Shown here piece by piece: positions 47,266 through 58,690 of a stretch of DNA of 64,000 nucleotides (positions are counted from its first letter, which is position 1; the number at the start of each line of letters is the position of its first letter). Under the pieces are notes generated by a model. It was given only the letters and a program-made list of their open reading frames with translations. It was not told where the DNA came from and did not search any database. Location of the stretch: assembly GCA_028023455.1 (NCBI GenBank), contig JAQFVV010006271.1:1245795-1309794 (forward strand), read 5' to 3'. The position numbers and the translations under genes are program-made. The stretch comes from Epiperipatus broadwayi (Eukaryota; Onychophora; Udeonychophora; Euonychophora; Peripatidae).

Positions 47266-47699
47266 ATAATAAAATCCAGCAAAATAAGTTTAAATAATGT
47301 ATGTGCATATAGAATGTGGAAATATCTGCTCTAGTTTATTTTAGAAAAATCAGTCAGATGATATAAATAGCATATAAAGAAAACAATAAACTGTAAAAAC
47401 TTTCAGCATCTAAAAGAGGAGCCTCTTTTAAATATTTTCACTTGATATTTATATGAATAAAGTGCGATAATAAGCATATAAATGTATAAGAAAACAAAGT
47501 CTCCAAATTTTCCCTAGTTTGCCTCTTATAATAGAATCTTTCATCAAGCATTGAATGTTATATATACATTAATAATTTTTAAGGAATGTTACTGTTAAAT
47601 AAATTTGTAAATAAATTGACTTTATTTCTGTAAAAATCAAGAGAATTCATTTAACAGAGATTTTCTTATAGTTGCAATTTTTTTGCAGTTTATTGTTTT
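47266..47699. other. AT-rich non-coding sequence
   Basis: Nothing recognised before the Penelope relic. Confidence 0.35.
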
Positions 47700-49170
47700 C
47701 ATTGGTCATTGTCTATATCATCTGGCTGTGACTTTGTTACAAAAAGATTGAAGGCCACTTATATTACCCTATTAAAAAAAGACAAAAGTGGCTGTTTTGC
47801 ATTATTAAATTATAGTAATTTTAGGACTAAAGTTTCTTTAGAATTAAATAATGGGAAGTATTTTATTCTAAAGTCTGATTGTGGTAAGAAAATAAAATAT
47901 AAGTTAAATAAAATTATGAAAATTATGGTAAAATAATGTTTTTTTAGATAGAGTTATTTAATAAAATTGTTATCCTCATGATTTTTTGACTTCTAATGTT
48001 TTCTTCAATTTAAAATCTCATAAAGATAGTTTTACTAAGATGTATTTATGATTTTATAGGAAGGATTGTTGATAAAATTTCAAATTTTTTTATAAGTTTT
48101 AAGAATTATATTAATTTAGGTTAATATTATGTAACTTCTTTGATGAGGCGTATGAACAATTTAATAAATTTGTTTTAAAAAGAAATGAGTTTTTGGTAGT
48201 TTAGATATTGAAAACATGTATCAATCAGTTGAAGGGAAAAAGCATTAATGTGTTTCTTATAGTTTTAAAGAAATTTGAATATTTTTCAGCAGATAAAATT
48301 AAGGTTATTCATGATTTTCTATTGTTATTAGAGGATTCTATGTAGTTTGTGTGCACTGATGTGTCTTATAAAATTAACAAGGGCTGGGTTATTGGTTATG
48401 TTACTGCTCCTTTAATGTGCTCTGTCTATAGAGTTGTGTGTTATTAATAATTTTTCTGTTTTTTCAACATTGATAGGTATGATGATGATTGTTATTCAGG
48501 AAGCTAAATTGAAGGATTGTTAATAGATTGTATGCTTTTGATTCTAATATTAAATTTACTATTGAGGGGGGGGGTACATTTGAATTTAATAAGTTGAAAT
48601 TTTTACTTTTAAATGTTGATAATGTTTTATTTTGTAGTCATTTTATTAAAGAAATTTTTTTTAGATATATGATAAGGCCAGACAGTTATTAACCTTTTAC
48701 TCATTAGAAATTTTTTAATGGAATTTTTGCTATAAGAATAAGAGTTTAGTAATTTTGAAAATAATAGTTATATTAAGAAAAGTCAAATTGTTTTTGACTA
48801 TATTGAATTGGGATATAATAATGAATTTGTTAAGAATATTACCTTTAATAAAAATATCTATAAATTGGTTAATAATAAAGACTTAATTGATAATGTGAAT
48901 AAAGAGCTTATTTCTTTGCCCCATAAGGCATAAATTAGTCAACTAATTTATAAGAATAAGTTTTTTTATAGTGTGGTATGAAAGTGGCTTGGAAGAAATG
49001 CCTGAATTTAAATTCATTACTAAATAGTTGAAAACAGTCAATTGATTGCAAATTGATTCCAGGGTAGTTTATAAGATACCTTGCAGTTGTAATAAAATTT
49101 ATATTGATCAGAGGAAATTAAGTTTTAATGAAAAAGTTAAAAAGATTAAAATGGCATATGATAAACAAAT
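47700..49170 (+). pseudogene. Penelope-like element fragment 2 (RT plus GIY-YIG)
   Basis: Plus-strand landmarks in order: KKDKSGCFALLNYSNF and GKYFILKSDCGKKIKYKLNK (47760-47920; the ADKG-type motif and following segment); SLDIENMYQSVEGK (about 48195-48236; RT A-box equivalent); KGWVIGYVTAPLMCSVY (about 48380-48430; B-box equivalent, normally PMGSPLSP); NIKFTIE and FNKLKFLLLNVDN (48548-48620); then VVYKIPCSCNKIYIDQ and RKLSFNEKVKKIK (49068-49150), the GIY-YIG domain. Many stops and frameshifts, and the catalytic YxDD box is not seen. The A-box wording differs from the copy at 54.6-57.1 kb, so it is a separate lineage. Confidence 0.82.
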
Positions 49171-51700
49171 TTATATATTATTAATTAATATTTAATAAAA
49201 GAAAGAGACACAACATAAACATAGGTAAAAATAGGCAAAACATAATGATAATTGACACAACATACACACATATCTTTACAAATATTATGCAACTTTACAA
49301 TAAATCTCTAATAAACATTTTATAGTAATAATATTATGTATGACTATGACATATATATAAATTTAAAGTTACAAAATAACTAAAACAACTTCCTTACTAG
49401 TATTATATCTTTTACAGGATGATAAATTATTACACTTGTTGTGGTGGTATTTTTTTATAATGTAACATATGATCATACAGACAATAACAAAACACATAAA
49501 TAAGATAATTTTCATTAAACCAATGTCAATTATCTTCATAATTGTTCCCATGTTCTAACACATTTGTTTTTCTTTCTCTTTATATTCATAATCTTAGCAA
49601 TGACAGTGCTTAATGTCTCAATGATAAAGAGCTTTTTCTTTTGTTTTTGAATCAAACCAAATGCAGACATTTACCTCTCAAATATGGACTTCCAATATTT
49701 TTGCATTTAAGTGTCAATATTTTAGATAGATTCTATATTTTTAATAAAATTTGCAAAAGAAGTAAATGAATAAATAAAAGAAAAAATGCATTCTTAATAA
49801 GATCAATGACTAAATTAGAGTATTTATAAATTGATATTCAATCAAGGAGTGTCATTAGATTTACCTAGGTAAGTAAAACGTTTAAGGTAGTGTCTTTTAT
49901 TTTATATCATTTTTATACTCTTTTGCAGGACATTACTTCCAATGATGGCTCCAGGCTTTATTCGGGCATATGTTAAATTTAACCCACCATAATTTTATTT
50001 TTTATTACTTTAATTTTGCAAAACAATTGCAGTTTAACTTAATGAACAATCTTTATCAAAATTACCACTGTGTATATTCTCCTCCTCAATATCTCACTTA
50101 AGAATTAATTATCTCCAGTCAAATATTTTAGCTAAAATTCTCATCTCAAATTTAAAAAAAAATATCCTTAGTCTTTCTGCTTCTCAAAATCTGTTAAACT
50201 GACCCAATTTCTACTTCACCTCCTTCTCTATAATTACAACTCTTCACTCCAAAGTTTAATATATTTAGCTGGCAATTAGAAAATCCAAATTCTGACTGTT
50301 TGGGGGAGGGGTATATATAACTGTGTGGATGATATAAATTAGACAGATGTCTTCATATAAGTCAAGAAGATTAATTAGTATTTTAACTTTTAATTCTGTG
50401 TGACACAGTTTTTTTTAATATATTATTTCTATTTTATTGTATGCTATTATTTTTTAAAAGAAGAGAGAGAGAGAGACAGAGAGAGAGAGAGAAAACTCAT
50501 TAGCTAGCATATAGTATCAAAGAAACTGCTAATAATTCTTATTTGACTACCAAACTAATTTTGAACTCAGCTTCTAATTAATTATAGGTTGACAGTTCCA
50601 AGATAAAGACATTTTAAGCCACCCAAGTGGATAGTAGATACCCCAATTACATATTACCATCAGGATTCTAGTGTCATAAAGGGATAAGTGATGTCAGCAA
50701 TACAAATGAATAAATACCAAAGAGAAGTTGAGACATTATTATTATTTTTTTGCACTGGTATTGCCAACTTATCTCAATTATTTTATTGTGGAAAATTTAA
50801 AAAGAACTGTCTTGCTGAGACTCTAGATTACTTTCTTCAGAGGGCTGGAAGCCACCAAGAATCCTGGCACATCTGGATGGACAGAAGACTTAAGAAACAC
50901 ATACAGGGCTGACCACAGAAGAAGTGATGATTTCAGCATCTACAATGCCTCATATCTCAATCCATTGTGAGAAAGTAAATATTAGAGAAATAGAAAAAGC
51001 ATGAAGAAAGCCTACTTTGATTCAAAATCATGATTACCTATAAATAAGTCCAGATTGCAACTAATCTATATTTATACCACAAATGTGCTATCATTTTAAC
51101 TATGATTTTGGAAATAGTAACCAATATAAATGTCAAGGAAATTTGCATACCATAATCAGTATATCATATATATGTATACTTAATCATAGGGTGTGCTTTA
51201 AAAAAGGTTTTTTGTGGTTATTGTCAAAGAAATTAACATACTATAGTCACTATGTCATATATACATATACTCAATTGTAATGTGTACTTAAAAGCTAACC
51301 AACAGTTTTTCCAAATGCAGGAGAACAAGCAATCAGTAATATAAAATCAAAATTTTATTAATAATTGTTGACATTTTATTTTAATTTCTCCTCTCTTCTC
51401 TCTCCCCTCAAATATCAAATAAGGTATTAATGATTAAGAGTCTTGTTATTCTTCAATATTATATTATTATGCTATTGGTTTTTTTAAATTTTATTTCAAT
51501 TGTTTTATAAATAATATTATAGGTTGATTTATTACACAAATATGTTGGTGTCCTTGATATAATTCATTTTAAACTAGATGTTCATTTTTGATTGAAATAT
51601 TTATGTACACATTTTATGATGGGGAACATTTAAACCTGAGATGGTGTGTGTGCGCATGAATGTATGTCAGTGGTGGACAGGTTTAAAATAAAATTATAAA
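49171..51700. other. AT-rich non-coding sequence with a GA repeat
   Basis: A GA dinucleotide tract of about 33 bp lies at 50461-50493. Near 51160-51280 two related blocks (ATCATATATATGTATACTTA and TGTCATATATACATATACTC) suggest a small duplication. The open frame at 50688-50912 encodes no protein I recognise. Confidence 0.4.
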
Positions 51701-52250
51701 GGTGAGCCATAAGCTTGAAACCAATTGGTCTGGGGATAAGAATATTCCAGATATATATTTTAAATATTTTCTCTTACACACTTATCAATTAAAAACTTGT
51801 TTGAGCTATTGGCATGTTCTCTATATTACATATTTCTAAATACAAGCTTATAAAAGAAATGTCATGCTATATGAGTTGCTTTATTGATTACTATAATTTT
51901 ACCTTTAAGGCTTTGGCAATGACAAGGCTATTAATATATGGTAGATTTGAAATTAGTTCAGTCCCATATAACTATTTAAGTTAGATGGCTGGAGTTAAAG
52001 ACATTTTCATGTCTAAAAATTTCAGTGTTTCTACTTAAATATTATGTATTAAATAAGTGCTGGTTTTGAGTTGATATTTTAGATCTAGTGTCTGAATGTT
52101 TTAGCTCCTCACTGAGGTGAGCCATAAGCTGGAAACCAATTGGTCTGGAAATAAGAACGTTCCAGATAGAGATTTTAAATATTTTCTCTTACCACACTTG
52201 TCAATTAAGAGCTCATTTGAGCTATTGGCATGCTCTCTCTATATATATAA
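51701..52250 (+). repeat. Small element with 130-bp direct terminal repeats (period 415 bp)
   Basis: 51701-51832 and 52116-52250 are direct repeats at about 85-90 percent identity, both starting GGTGAGCCATAAGCT and containing ACCAATTGGTCTGG and TTTGAGCTATTGGCATG. The 285 bp between them are non-coding. The second repeat is preceded by CTCACTGA, completing a hammerhead-like core; the first copy begins just inside that core. The element is thus one full unit plus a partial unit, as seen in Penelope-type pseudo-LTRs and retrozymes. The sequence TCTGGGGATA links it to the repeats at 5.6 and 30.1 kb. Confidence 0.75.
52105..52152 (+). ncRNA. Hammerhead-ribozyme-like motif in the direct-repeat element
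   Basis: CUGA (52112-52115) is followed by GGU in place of NGA, so the core is altered. Helix II is AGC-CAUAA-GCU, and GAAA is at 52132-52135. Helix III is well formed: ACC (52135-52137), loop AAUU, GGU (52142-52144), then C52145 as the cleavage-site residue. Helix I, UCCUCA (52106-52111), pairs with UGGAAA only at A-U, C-G, U-G and the outer pair; it would pair fully with UGGGGA, the version in the first direct repeat at 51731-51736. The ancestral unit was probably a good hammerhead; this copy is decayed. Confidence 0.45.
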
Positions 52251-52687
52251 TTAGCATTTATGATATTTTTTTATAAATAGACATTTTTCAATTTACAGAT
52301 TAGCATTGGAATTTATATGATTCTATTAACATAAAATTCTTTCTCTTATCTACTATAACAACAAAATTTTTAGCAATGTAAATACTAATTAATTCAATAA
52401 AAATAAAATACTTTATGCTTGTGATAATAATAAATATTAACATACTTCTATTATATTGAAATATTTAAAGACGTTAAGTAAAATACTCCTTAATCTTATT
52501 GAACTATAATTTTATTTATTTTTTAAAAAAATGCAGAATGTCTCTAGATTGAGAGCTCCATTCTAGCATTATACTAAATTTATTTATATTTAATAAGTAT
52601 TCACAATTGTCTACATTAAGCTTAATATAATTGGCTTCATATATTTGTTTTCTCTTTAAGTCATCAATGTAACTTAAATGTTTAATA

Positions 52688-53948
52688 TTTTAGAGCAGTA
52701 GTCTTCAACCACCAGGCCATGGACCGGCACCGGGCCACAGAAGTTTTCTGTTGGTCCACTGCTAGATTGGCAAGAAAATTTGTAATAACAAAATAAGATT
52801 TTAAACTTTTAATTAATATATACAATTTTTATTTATTTTTTCATTGCATTTTTTCTCGATTAAAAAACAAAACAAAACAAAAACAAAATCTAATCAATCA
52901 TACATAAATTAATTTGTTTTTCTATTTATCACTGATGTTTATGGGGGGGGGGAGTTTTTTATTATACAAACTCCAGTTGTCTTTTGATAGCCAATCACAG
53001 CCACTTGCCAGCATTGTTAAAACAATAAAATGTAACTTGACCTTTTTTGATTTCTTAAATTTTTTCTACTCACTCTTTTAATATTTCATTTTTAGGGGTT
53101 TTTTTTTGGCTATACGGCGATTTTTTTTTTTTTTTGGCTTTAACTTTTTATGTTTGAAATCAATTTTTATTACCTTTTTTTAAAAATAAAAACCAAAAAA
53201 TAAGTTCTGTCTCTAACTTTTACAAAGTATTTCTCAATACACCCCCACCACCCCAAAATAAAGTAAGATCAAAACTTTTGACTTTTTCAAGTTTCTTTTT
53301 TTTTTTGTTTAAAAATATGCCCACTTTTTTTTTGTCTATAAGGCAATATTTTTTTCGGCTTTATTTGTATACCGCTAAAATACTAAAACTTTTATTTTTA
53401 AAACCAATTTCTGTTACCTTTTTTTAAAACTAAAAACAAACAAAAAATAACTTTGGTGTCTATCTTTTGTCTCAGTGTTGACAAAGTATTTCTCAACCCA
53501 CTCCCCCTACACCCCCCCCCCAAAAAAAATAAATAAATAAATAAATAAAATAAAATCAAAACTTTTGACTTTTTCAACATTCTGGTGAATAGCATTTTAT
53601 TCTTGCATGTTTTAACAATGAAATAATAAATGTAAAATGCAAGCACATTAATGAGAATGATTGTTATTATACTGTTTTCTGTAGCAGTATGACTGTGCAA
53701 CTCGAGAAAGAGTGTTTAGCATGTGAAGGTAAGCAACACCATTACAATACACAATAACTAGTATGCTGTTTTGGTCAGTTATAAAAATTATGCTTATCTA
53801 AGGCTAAGTAGAAAATTATGTTTATCTAAGGCTAAGCAGGTTACATCTTTAAGAAAATTTATCTGTAAACTTCTGATGGTCCGCAAAATCTTATCCTTAC
53901 TTTTACCGGTCTGCAGGTGTGAAAAGGTTGAAGACCACTATTTTAGAG
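52688..53948. mobile_element. hAT-like non-autonomous DNA transposon with perfect 8-bp duplication
   Basis: The element spans 52696-53940. The left end is CAGTAGTCTTCAACCACCAG; the right end, as the complement, starts TAGTGGTCTTCAACC (13 of the first 15 positions agree). Flanks TTTTAGAG at 52688-52695 and 53941-53948 are identical, the 8-bp signature of hAT elements. The subterminal GGACCGGCACCGGGCCA on the left has a counterpart ACCGGTCTGCAG on the right. The interior is T-rich, non-coding and internally duplicated, so it depends on a transposase elsewhere. The open frame on the minus strand at 53398-53700 is not a transposase. Confidence 0.92.
53100..53585. repeat. Imperfect tandem duplication inside the hAT element
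   Basis: 53109-53292 and 53334-53585 share, in the same order, TTACCTTTTTTTAAAA, ACAAAGTATTTCTCAA, a C-rich block (CACCCCCACC or CACCCCCCCCCC) and AAAACTTTTGACTTTTTCAA. The offset is about 250-290 bp, with indels in the homopolymers. A smaller duplication of a 28-bp unit, AAAATTATGCTTATCTAAGG plus eight bases, is at about 53785-53840. Confidence 0.8.
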
Positions 53949-54545
53949 CATCTATTTCATGTCCATAACTTAAGTAATGAATGTATAAAGCAGATTTATC
54001 AGCTCTCCTTTTAATTGAAATGTTATGTTCTCTGGCTCTTACACTTAACTGTTTTCCTGTCTGTCAAAGAGAAATTATATTACTAAATCCACAAGTAAAT
54101 TTATATATGATTACTTTATTATTTAGTTATATATTAATTGTTTCATACTTTTACTAATTAACCATACAATATATTAAGATTGATCAATATATTTTTTATT
54201 AATATATTATAAATTTTAGACTAATATAAAAGTTTGGCCCAGTTTTCATTGAATTATCAATATTACTATCATTATAATAAATTCACATAGAAATATCACT
54301 ACTTAATTTACATTTTTTTACAATTAAAAAATATTTTTAATATTTGGAAGATTATATTCATAATTGTATTTATACATTGGACTATTTCTATTTTCGCTTT
54401 AGAAAAATTTAACTTTATTTAAATGTTCCAATTACATTCAACTGTTTATAATAGCTAATTGCATTCAGGTTCATAAATACCCAAATGTTTTGAGAGATAT
54501 TATTCTCCTGTTTTCTTTAGGTGTTTTTGGCCTGACCAGTGAAAG
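53949..54545. other. AT-rich non-coding sequence
   Basis: Nothing recognised between the hAT element and the tRNA-like sequence. Confidence 0.35.
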
Positions 54546-54620
54546 TACTAGGATGGGAATAGAATCTGGATTATTAGATTCTTGAATATTGAGTGCTTTG
54601 ACCAATTGAGCTATCCTGCT
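54546..54620 (-). repeat. tRNA-Ile-like SINE head or tRNA pseudogene
   Basis: Minus strand: the acceptor-like GCAGGAT opens the sequence and pairs with ATCCT near the end. TAGCTCAATTGGTCAAAGC is a good A box and D arm. AGAATCT-AATAATCC-AGATTCT is a perfect hairpin with AAT in the anticodon position, as in tRNA-Ile. CCAGATTCTATTCCC is an eroded B box. An extra dozen bases between D arm and anticodon arm and the damaged T arm exclude a working tRNA. It lies just downstream of the minus-strand Penelope relic, possibly inserted in its 3' flank. Confidence 0.6.
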
Positions 54621-54639
54621 AAAGGCAACAAACAGAATA

Positions 54640-57120
54640 AATTTTATATATGAGGTTCTTCTGATCTTTCCACTTTTTACTAAGAACTATGTTGATCAGT
54701 GGTTTCCATACATTATACATACTCACACTAGGTTAACTTATGGGGTTGTTTACCATTGTCATGTGATCAGGTTATTTAAATTATCTTCTTTGTACCTTTT
54801 TTTTAATCCAATATTTTTGTATTTTTCCAATTCATTGGTATATACTTTAGACCCATTTGATTTTTCTCTTCTAATCATCAGTTTCTGGTCTTGCAATTAT
54901 TTTTCCAAGTGGTGACTGGCATCACTATTATATATTCTTTCACATTTATATGATATTTCATAGATGCAGTTTTTACTTTTCATCATTTCATGTTTAGGCT
55001 TTGTAGGTGTTAGAATTTCTCATAGTGTGATATGGCTGTGGAAAGTGGTTCTAATGTTATGCTGATTGCATATTTTTCTTAATTTGGCTGCTGTTCTTGG
55101 TATATATGCATACACTACTGTACCAAAAATTTCTTTTCCTTTGATGATTTTTTTTGTTGTCTGTTCAAAGTTTTCTTAACAACAACTGATGGGGAACTAT
55201 TTTTTATAACAGTATATTCTAAATAGACTTTTTTTTTTTCCAAATTACCGATTTCTGAAGAAACATCTTTTGCCCTGATCCATAATGATAGTATAACTAC
55301 GTTTTGTGTTCTGGTGTGATTGGATGTATATGCTAAATATTTTCCTGTATGAGAAGTATTTAATATAATATTAAATTATTTATGGACTTTATTACTGTCA
55401 AAGAGGGTGGTAATTAAAGCTTTGTGAAATAGTAATAAAGTGCGTAGATGATTTAATATTATATTATACAGATTTTGGCAATGTAATAAGAAAATATTAG
55501 TTCTTATACTTTAGGAGTAATATTTATGGCTCTGATTTCACGATTCTCCATGTAAATATTGCTAATCAGGTATGACAGCAGTAAGCTCCTAACCATTCTT
55601 TGATTTTTGTGGAAGAATTTTATGTTGTATTAATGTTAATAGTTCCATTATACTATCAATAGGCAGAGTTGTTCTGTTTCATAAATTATTATCACCATTT
55701 AATCTCTTTCGTACAATAGACAATGATTCTTCATATTGTACATTTGTGAATAAACTTTCCACATTAAAACTAACTACTATGTCATTACTTTCAATTTTCA
55801 TATTCTTGATTAATTCTACAAAGTGTCTAGAATCACTGACAAAGGACTGGATCTTGTATTCCAAAAGTCTATGAACATTGATTAGCATTCTTGACAAATT
55901 TTGGCAAGGAGAATTTTTAGAACTAATATTAGATCTTAAAGAGACATGTTTCTTATAGATTTTAAGTAAGCTATAAAGATGAGGAATTTTTCTGAAGTGT
56001 GATGTTAGTTTACATTTTTTTCAATCACTGATATATCTATAATGGTTTCTGATTAATGCTTATAACTTTGTTTCTGTACTCTGTATTGGATTTTTTACCA
56101 TTTTTCTGTCTTTTCCTGTGGTGAGGAGTTCTTTCTTGTTGTCATAATGAATTGTAACCATTACATCTGTTGAATTGTCTTTGTCAGTAGGGAGAATAAT
56201 TATAGATTTATCTGAGAGATTTGTTTCCTTCGTCTCATAGAATACCTTTGACTTCAATTTTTGCTGCTTCACAAGTGTTCTTTTTATTCTCCAGTATAAT
56301 TCTACTGCTTCTTCTAAAACAATTTTTGAATGACTTCCCCATTGGTTGTCATTATATTTAATAAAGGAGTATTAGATGATGTGATGCCAAAGCTTAATTT
56401 TTTTAATAACAGAAATTTCAGCTTCTGTTAGATATTTCAAAGTGAGATTTTTAACAGGTGAAGCTGTACACTGCTTGGTATATTATGATTTTTGTTAAGC
56501 CCAAGTAAGTTTTCATTCTTTCTTTGGCATTTTTGAATATTTTCATGTATTGTAGAATATGATTTTCTTACCACTTGATTCATAGTAAACTTATTTTTTA
56601 GAAAAAATTCTACATTATTAATAAAATTTAAGGTTTGATACTTGGAAAATCATTGACTTTTTTTTTCCAGAGTTTCCTTGCTTTCTGAGTATTTTTTTCA
56701 GTCTCTGGGATGAATTGGAGGTTTTATGCCTTCAGATTCACATTTACATAAGAAAGTTAAATGATTTTCTACTTTGCTAGCTTTAGACATATTTTTTCAT
56801 AATTTTTAAAATTTGATGTGGTATTGAGTCCATATCATTTACTTAGTAGTGTTTTCATTGAATGTTTGTGATGATGGTCAATTTAGTTGTATTTATAAAT
56901 TGGACAATTTCCATTATCTAATATTAAGTATTGAATGTATTCTTCAGGTAAACATGTACATAATCTTTGTATAATTCAATAAACTGTTTCTTTTGTAAAC
57001 AGGCTACATTTTTATGTGTATTATACTTATCATTTCTATATTGAAATTTATTAATAATTGTCATCTTTTGTATCAATGTTTGTTGTGAAGGCATTATTTT
57101 TCTTAATTTCTCTTTTTTTA
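54640..57120 (-). pseudogene. Penelope-like element fragment 3, nearly full length
   Basis: Read on the minus strand: MSKASKVENHLTFLCKCESE and GIKPP (56790-56715; N-terminal motif), SIIILPTDKDNSTDVMVT (about 56200-56150; ADKG-x-x-T-x-V-x motif), LYSLLKIYKKHVSLRSNISS (about 55960; LYGLPKIHK motif), NDIVVSFNVESLFTNV (55736-55784; SFDVxSLFTNVP, catalytic Asp changed to Asn), YTHTGKYLAYTSNHTRTQN (about 55300-55355), NIRTTFHSH (about 55045) and NCIYEI-x-YKCERIYNSD (about 54935-54970; GIY-YIG). Coding-like text may reach back to about 57120. Every domain of the single-ORF Penelope protein (RT plus endonuclease) is present, but frameshifted. This is a canonical lineage. Confidence 0.88.
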
Positions 57121-57475
57121 TAAAATGTTTTAATATAATTTTGTTATCATTACATATGTAAATTTCTATATCTAAATATTTATTTTAGATTCAAATAATA
57201 CTTTTATAAAAATTTTAATATAGAAGAACAAATATAATATAGATATAAATGCAGCTGGTTTACAAAAAAAGGCAATTCATTGAATAATATAAAGATTATG
57301 GATATAACCTAAAATTAATGAAGATCTATACTGAATAAAAACATTGATATGTAAATGATTATAATGATGGTAATAACAATAATTGAAATTTTTAAAATAA
57401 TGGGTGTAACTTATATATTATCATAATTTTTATGATACCATTTAAAGCAAAACAATATATATATATATATATTAT
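57121..57475. other. AT-rich non-coding sequence
   Basis: Ends in a TA run (57453-57472) that abuts the dispersed repeat. Confidence 0.35.
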
Positions 57476-58690
57476 GGCCTATCTATAGGTGGTATGACCC
57501 TAAGCAGAGTTGTCAAGTCCCTACATTAGGCCCTACTTGAACTTTGGTTAGGTACTATTAACAGACTTACTATTTCCCGACCATTTTTTTAACTATAATA
57601 ATTGAATTTAGGTAAGGCTATTATTTATCCCAATTTACTTTTACATGATTAAACATTTCTAAAATAAGACATATTTTTAAATATAATCAATGTGAGATTT
57701 GTTTACCAATAAACAGATCACATCCCCATAACATTAAACAAATACAAAATATCTGTTCAATGGCATGAGAATACTCAGATACTCCTCCCTATTGAGTATC
57801 TACATAATCTCAAGGCTAACAATAATATCCAATATATCATATCATATCTATAACTACTAAGTTTTAATTCAATCATTGAATTAATCTGTTATATAACTAC
57901 CGATAAACTTTGATTCCTATTTTGATAATTAAGATTGGCAATAATCATAAGAATAACTTTACAATAAGGAGATCTCAGGATAATCATTGATTTTAATAAT
58001 TCTACATACTACATATGGAATATCAAGAGGGATTTTACAGATTTCCATGGGTAGTGCACAAATTAAGAAAGGCTTATAATTTAAATCTATAATCAAGTTT
58101 TATATTTATGTTCTTTAATATTTATTATTAAAATAATATTGTTAACTAAACTGTAAGTAACACTAATACTTTTACTAATAATTAATTTATCGTTTAATTT
58201 CATATTAATAAACACATCTTAATATTGAGCAATGTCATCAATGATCTATGGGATCATGGCAGCATGAAGCAAGTAAAAATCTCTATTAAGAAATGTGTGC
58301 TTATTAAACTGTTAGATTGCTCTAAACTGAATTGATTTCTCATTTTAATTTCAATCTGTCTATTTTGAGTTCATGTGATGTTGTGACCGTGAATCCAAAA
58401 AGAAATGCAACATTTAGAACTTAAGTAAACTTTCAAAACAATAATTTTAATAACATTATTTACAAATCATTACAATAAAAATTCCCATTAACAAGTAATT
58501 TAAAATAACTGTTATAATAGAGTTGTATACAAACATACTATACTAATAATAAAACAATGGAAAATTAATATTCAGAGTGTTTATAATGAAACAAAATTAA
58601 TAATCTCCCGTAGTATGTTGGGATATTTATCCCTATGTATATGCCTATATATCACACATCCAGTTTTTTATTAAACAATCAATCTCCATT
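57476..58690 (-). repeat. Unidentified dispersed repeat, copy 2 (inverted relative to 8.1-9.25 kb)
   Basis: Reverse complement of the 8080-9247 repeat, co-linear through at least ten anchor words, for example CATGAGAATACTCAGATACT (57761), TCAGGATAATCATTGATTTT (57973) and AATATCAAGAGGGATTTTAC (58020). Its outer end (57476) adjoins a TA tract, as does the corresponding end of copy 1. Both copies may extend further beyond 58690, but the match becomes too weak to follow by eye. No coding sequence. Confidence 0.7.

Noticed and set aside
50688-50912. 74-codon frame in a less AT-rich patch
   Set aside because: No homology recognised and no splice or promoter context.
53398-53700. 100-codon minus-strand frame as a hAT transposase
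   Set aside because: No hAT motif; it overlaps the T-rich tandem duplication and homopolymers.
54546-54620. Functional tRNA-Ile gene
   Set aside because: Extra bases before the anticodon arm and an eroded T arm.
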